From Brumimicrobium sp964585545 (lineage in GTDB: Bacteria; Bacteroidota; Bacteroidia; Flavobacteriales_D; Crocinitomicaceae), in assembly GCA_964585545.1 (NCBI GenBank), contig CAZPDT010000006.1, forward strand, positions 1-64,000: 64,000 nucleotides of DNA. Direction: 5' to 3'. Shown one piece after another: positions 60,939-64,000 of the stretch. Each line of letters starts with the position of its first letter. Position 1 is the first letter of the stretch. A program made the translations under genes and the position numbers. Below the pieces are notes generated by a model that saw only the letters and a list, made by a program, of their open reading frames with translations, was not told the DNA's origin and made no database searches.

Positions 60939-62087
60939 CTAGCAATTTTTAATGATTTCCCGAGCAATAAACTCTGCTGCATCACCATTTCCATAGAGCG
61001 AAGGGAAATGTACTTCTTTTTGATTGAGCATTAATTTCACACCATCAATAATTTTATTTTTATCAGCCCCTGTTGTTATAGCAACACCTTGCTCAACAAT
61101 TTCCTCCCACTCAGTTTCCTCACGCAAAATCACACAAGGTTTTTTAAAAAAATAAGCTTCCTTTTGAAGTCCACCGCTATCGGTAATGACCAAATCACAA
61201 TTTTGCTGCAAAGCAATCATATTCAGATAAGAAACGGGAGGAATTATCTTCATTTTTTGATTCTCTTCTATTTCTTTCAGCATTTCATTTGACAAATTGA
61301 GGTTCATATTTTTTCTCGTCCTCGGATGCAAGGGCAGATAAATGAAATGCTCTGGATAGTGTTCTGTAAGCGATAAAAAACTTTCAAAAATTTCTTTTAA
61401 TTTTTCTGGATCATCCGTATTTGCAGGCCGATGAACGGTTCCCAAGAAAAACTTTTCAGCTTTTAGAGACATCAACTCGTATGGAGGGAGCAATGCTTTC
61501 ATTTTGCCAGCAAAGAACAAGCTGTTATCATACATAATATCGCCGCAATAATACACTTTAGGATTGTCAATATCAAAAGGTCCATCGTTGTTCAAATCAA
61601 ATCCTTCCTTTTGCAAATTGGCAACTCCCCTTTTTGTAGGAGTAAAAAGAAATGTAGAAACATGGTCACAAATAATGCGATTAATTTCCTCTGGCATTGA
61701 TTTGTTAAAACTTCTGAGTCCCGCTTCAACATGAGCTATGGGGACATGCATTTTGGATGCAACCATTGCTCCTGCGAGTGTGGAATTTGTATCTCCATAA
61801 ACCACAATACAGTCCGGTTGTTCATTCTCGATGATTTCTTCGATGCCCTTCATCATTTCGGCTGTTTGCTCTCCGTGTTTTGCCGAACCAACGTTGAGAT
61901 TGTAGCAAGGTTTAGGCAGTCCTAGTTCTTGAAAAAAGACTTCTGACATTGAGTCGGAATAATGTTGGCCTGTATGGACAATAACTTCTTGCAAAACATC
62001 AGAAAAATAGGTTTCAATTGCACGAGATAAAGCGGCTGATTTTATAATTTGAGGACGTGCTCCAATAATTGTAATTATTTTTTTCAT
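60939..62087 (-). CDS. wecB: UDP-N-acetylglucosamine 2-epimerase, non-hydrolysing
   Basis: WecB converts UDP-GlcNAc to UDP-ManNAc for surface polysaccharide synthesis. The 382 residues contain the start ITIIGARPQIIKSAALSRAI, HTGQHYSDSMSEVFFQELGL, VVYGDTNSTLAGAMVASKM, HVEAGLRSFNKSMPEEINR, GTVHRPANTDDPEKL, PLHPRTRKNMN and VITDSGGLQKEAYFF. The deacetylase gene follows four bases later, then GSCFA and the SDR. A wecC dehydrogenase is not in view. Upstream is a gap with a terminator and no promoter I can name. Confidence 0.94.
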   Translation of the reverse strand: MKKIITIIGARPQIIKSAALSRAIETYFSDVLQEVIVHTGQHYSDSMSEVFFQELGLPKPCYNLNVGSAKHGEQTAEMMKGIEEIIENEQPDCIVVYGDTNSTLAGAMVASKMHVPIAHVEAGLRSFNKSMPEEINRIICDHVSTFLFTPTKRGVANLQKEGFDLNNDGPFDIDNPKVYYCGDIMYDNSLFFAGKMKALLPPYELMSLKAEKFFLGTVHRPANTDDPEKLKEIFESFLSLTEHYPEHFIYLPLHPRTRKNMNLNLSNEMLKEIEENQKMKIIPPVSYLNMIALQQNCDLVITDSGGLQKEAYFFKKPCVILREETEWEEIVEQGVAITTGADKNKIIDGVKLMLNQKEVHFPSLYGNGDAAEFIAREIIKNC

Positions 62088-62271
62088 GACTGGACTACTT
62101 TCAGAAACGAAGGTAATTATTTCATGTTAATAGAAAGCGATTTACCTCAAAATATTCACTTCAAACTAACTTACAAAGCAAACACTGATCAATACGGATT
62201 ATAGAGAGATTGAGAAGATACAATTTTTTAAGGGAGTTCTATAAATTGCAATGGTTGTGTTAGATTGTCAT

Positions 62272-62307
62272 AAAAAAAGAGCACCTCCCGATGCTCTTTC
62301 ATTTTTT
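62272..62307. terminator. Bidirectional terminator between wecB and the small ORF
   Basis: AAAGAGCA (62276-62283) pairs with TGCTCTTT (62292-62299) around an eight-base loop. Seven A precede the stem and a T-run follows it, so it can act for both directions. It should end the transcript of the small ORF and possibly of fabG. Bases 62088-62271 contain nothing recognised. Confidence 0.8.
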
Positions 62308-62319
62308 AATTTTATACAA

Positions 62320-62469
62320 CTAATTTAAATGCACAAGAATTCCTTCTTGTTTTGTCTTCTTAACCTCTACACTCTTTGAGTAATTTAAAAGAAATTGGAG
62401 CGTAGATTTTGATGGCTTATTTTTATCCTCCCTCACCTCTGGAGCAATTTTAGAGTAATTATTCACCAT
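62320..62469 (-). CDS. Small conserved-looking protein, 49 residues
   Basis: The minus strand from the ATG at 62469 reads MVNNYSKIAPEVREDKNKPS, KSTLQFLLNYSKSVEVKKTK and QEGILVHLN, then TAG. The pattern (an acidic then basic start, a predicted helix TLQFLLNYSKS and a short final strand) is that of small cytoplasmic proteins I recall from other Bacteroidota genomes, but I cannot name a family. It lies between fabG and a terminator on the same strand. Protein-like composition and placement support it. Confidence 0.6.
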   Translation of the reverse strand: MVNNYSKIAPEVREDKNKPSKSTLQFLLNYSKSVEVKKTKQEGILVHLN

Positions 62470-62621
62470 ATACGTTTTTTTATTGATTACAATATTATAA
62501 ACGCCAATAGTTTTTGATTATTACATTTGAACGTAACAATTTATTATTATTACTATAAAAAGAGCGGTGTCCCCATAAAAATAGCACTGTCATCAAGCAT
62601 AAAATGTTTCATTGATTCAAC

Positions 62622-63365
62622 TTACATCAACATTCCTCCGCAAACTTGTAATGTTTGCCCTGTAATGTATAAAGCGTTATCAGAAGCTAAGAACACAACT
62701 GCATTGGCAACATCTTCTGGAGTTCCTCCACGTTTTAATGGAATATTACTCCTCCATTCTTCAACTACTTTTTCATCCAGTTTATCGGTCATCTCTGTCT
62801 CAATAAACCCAGGAGCAATTACATTGCAACGAATATTTCGAGAGCCCAATTCTTGTGCAATAGATTTAGAAAAACCGATCATTCCTGCTTTAGATGCTGC
62901 GTAATTAGACTGTCCTCCATTACCAGAAACACCCACCACAGAAGACATATTGATAATTGATCCTTTTCTGGCTCTCAACATTGGTCGTTGGACGGCTTTT
63001 GTAAGGTTAAACACTGACTTTAGATTGGTATCAATCACCTCATCCCACATTTCTTCGGTCATTCTCATCAAAAGATTGTCCCGTGTAATTCCAGCATTAT
63101 TAACCAAGACATCAATGGCTTCAAAGTCTTTTACTACATCATCAACAAGTTTTTGTGCCTCGTCAAAGTTAGCTGCGTTTGATTTATAGGCTTTGATGGT
63201 TTGGTCTTTTTTTGATAATGTATCAATTAGTGCATTCGCTTTTTCGTCTGATGAAACATAAGTAAAAGCCACGTCGGCACATTCTGCAACACATCTTTCA
63301 ACTATGGCTTTCCCGATTCCTCGCGTTCCTCCAGTTACCAGTACAACTTTGTTTTTTAACTGCAT
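62622..63365 (-). CDS. fabG: 3-oxoacyl-[acyl-carrier-protein] reductase
   Basis: FabG reduces beta-ketoacyl-ACP with NADPH in fatty-acid synthesis. The 247-residue SDR shows VTGGTRGIGKA (residues 10-20), NNAGITRDNLLMRMTEEMWD, the catalytic Ser142 in NMSSVVGVSGNGGQS, and Tyr155 and Lys159 in NYAASKAGMIGFSKSIAQEL. The ending ITGQTLQVCGGMLM is typical. The gene has a good -7 box upstream and no other fatty-acid gene beside it in the window. Confidence 0.95.
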   Translation of the reverse strand: MQLKNKVVLVTGGTRGIGKAIVERCVAECADVAFTYVSSDEKANALIDTLSKKDQTIKAYKSNAANFDEAQKLVDDVVKDFEAIDVLVNNAGITRDNLLMRMTEEMWDEVIDTNLKSVFNLTKAVQRPMLRARKGSIINMSSVVGVSGNGGQSNYAASKAGMIGFSKSIAQELGSRNIRCNVIAPGFIETEMTDKLDEKVVEEWRSNIPLKRGGTPEDVANAVVFLASDNALYITGQTLQVCGGMLM

Positions 63366-63395
63366 CTCTTAATGATTTTTCATTTTAATAAGATA

Positions 63396-63403
63396 CAAAT
63401 ATA
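63396..63403 (-). promoter_or_regulatory. -7 box of fabG
   Basis: The minus strand reads TATATTTG, matching TAnnTTTG, 30 bases before the fabG ATG at 63365. No -33 TTG is clear. Confidence 0.45.
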
Positions 63404-63528
63404 ATGGAAAATTAAAAGTGAGGAAACGAAAGGAGAATTTAGATGGGAGATGGTTGATGGTAAATGGGAGGTTTTGATTTGAGAAGGGTGAAAAATAACC
63501 TGCATTATTCATGATATTATTATTGATA

Positions 63529-64000
63529 TCAGAGTGAGGTGAGAAACTGCATTGTGTCTATTCCATCAGCGTAATCGTCCAATTGGGGAGATTGTGCGGT
63601 ACCAAAAGCGGTATAATTCTTACCGATAACGACCTGAATTTTATCTTTGTGTTCTTCCAAATATTCATTCAATTCACTTTCATTTTCATAGAAATGATAA
63701 TGGAGTACTGCAACTGGGGCATATAATTCTTTAGACGCTCTCATTAACATGAAACCATTTTCAATTATATCTTCTTGGTTCATCAAATAAATGGCTTTAT
63801 AATAATCATAATTGTTTGCATATTTGTTGTGATTTATCACATCATTGTAATCGATTACGGCTCCAAATATATGGTCTAAATCATAGTCTTTGGGTAGAAT
63901 AAGGTGGGATACGTTTCGACAGCCTAAACCATAATACGTAAAGATATCTTTTCCTAAGGCCAATAATTCATCTTTAGATTCACTTCCATTAATTACGGCA
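63529..64000 (-). CDS. Acyl-CoA reductase (LuxC family), 5' part outside window
   Basis: The frame is open to the right-hand window edge, so only the C-terminal 157 codons or so are seen. They match the LuxC-like acyl-CoA reductases found widely in Bacteroidota: DIFTYYGLGCRNVSHLILPK, HNKYANNYDYYKAIYLMNQ, VAVLHYHFYENESELNEYLE and AQSPQLDDYADGIDTMQFL. The enzyme makes fatty aldehyde from acyl-CoA. The gene is separated from fabG by 163 bases. Confidence 0.88.
   Translation of the reverse strand, partial: AVINGSESKDELLALGKDIFTYYGLGCRNVSHLILPKDYDLDHIFGAVIDYNDVINHNKYANNYDYYKAIYLMNQEDIIENGFMLMRASKELYAPVAVLHYHFYENESELNEYLEEHKDKIQVVIGKNYTAFGTAQSPQLDDYADGIDTMQFLTSL

Overview
The window is AT-rich chromosomal DNA from a member of the Bacteroidota, most probably a Flavobacteriales-like marine or freshwater bacterium. 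The evidence is two large surface proteins that end in the gliding-motility-associated (CHU_C, type B) sorting domain of the type IX secretion system, a PorP/SprF protein, a PD40-OmpA protein, DUF4290 next to murA, GSCFA and DUF2147 families, -7 boxes of the TAnnTTTG type, and an almost complete lack of Shine-Dalgarno sites. Most of the window is housekeeping sequence; I see no prophage, CRISPR array, complete insertion sequence or defence island.

Layout. 1-6.6 kb: the 3' part of a very large repeat-rich adhesin whose start lies outside the window, followed by an orphan copy of the same C-terminal sorting domain. 6.6-7.8 kb: pssA-purS. 7.9-10.5 kb (minus): a 34-codon membrane ORF, DUF4290, murA (with Asp in place of the usual active-site Cys) and a TlpA-like thioredoxin. 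10.7-14.0 kb (minus): ychF, clpX, clpP. 14.3-16.3 kb: nif3-like gene and a coiled-coil zinc-ribbon protein, closed by a strong terminator. 16.4-22.7 kb: adhesin, PorP/SprF and PD40-OmpA, a typical surface-adhesin locus. 22.8-26.8 kb: a small membrane protein, hisS, hutH and a membrane protein, the last three translationally coupled. 26.8-31.9 kb (minus): thyA-folA-topB-phosphoethanolamine transferase. 32.1-35.8 kb: two lipoproteins, the NAD(P)HX repair enzyme and convergent rarA. 36-37.5 kb: tandem DUF2147 genes, a broken SatD-like gene and a duplicated operator-like region. 37.6-40.3 kb: xseA-xseB-dinB. 40.3-44.7 kb (minus): a membrane thioredoxin, tRNA-Val, and the exbB-exbD-tonB-folC operon. 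44.9-48.6 kb (minus): nhaA, an amino-acid dehydrogenase and anmK. 48.8-51 kb: acyl-CoA dehydrogenase and convergent fabI. 51-56.1 kb (minus): an unknown membrane-anchored protein, ald, tsaE and mutS; a SPOUT methyltransferase diverges from mutS. 56.7-62.1 kb (minus): an outer-membrane-like protein, a repeat-rich gap, an SDR, GSCFA, a polysaccharide deacetylase and wecB. 62.3-64 kb (minus): a 49-codon ORF, fabG and the end of a LuxC-like acyl-CoA reductase.

The genes group into surface adhesion and secretion (both adhesins, PorP/SprF, OmpA), envelope building (pssA, murA, anmK, EptA-like, wecB/deacetylase, fabI, fabG), DNA repair and nucleotide supply (mutS, xseAB, dinB, rarA, topB, thyA, folA), proteolysis (clpXP), and amino-acid catabolism (hutH, ald, Glu/Leu dehydrogenase). 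The least explained parts are the orphan sorting domain near 6.4 kb, the duplicated dyad pairs near 37.3-37.5 kb beside the satD remnant, the dispersed 15-base element found at gene ends, the inverted and direct repeats near 57.7 kb, and two very small unannotated-type ORFs.
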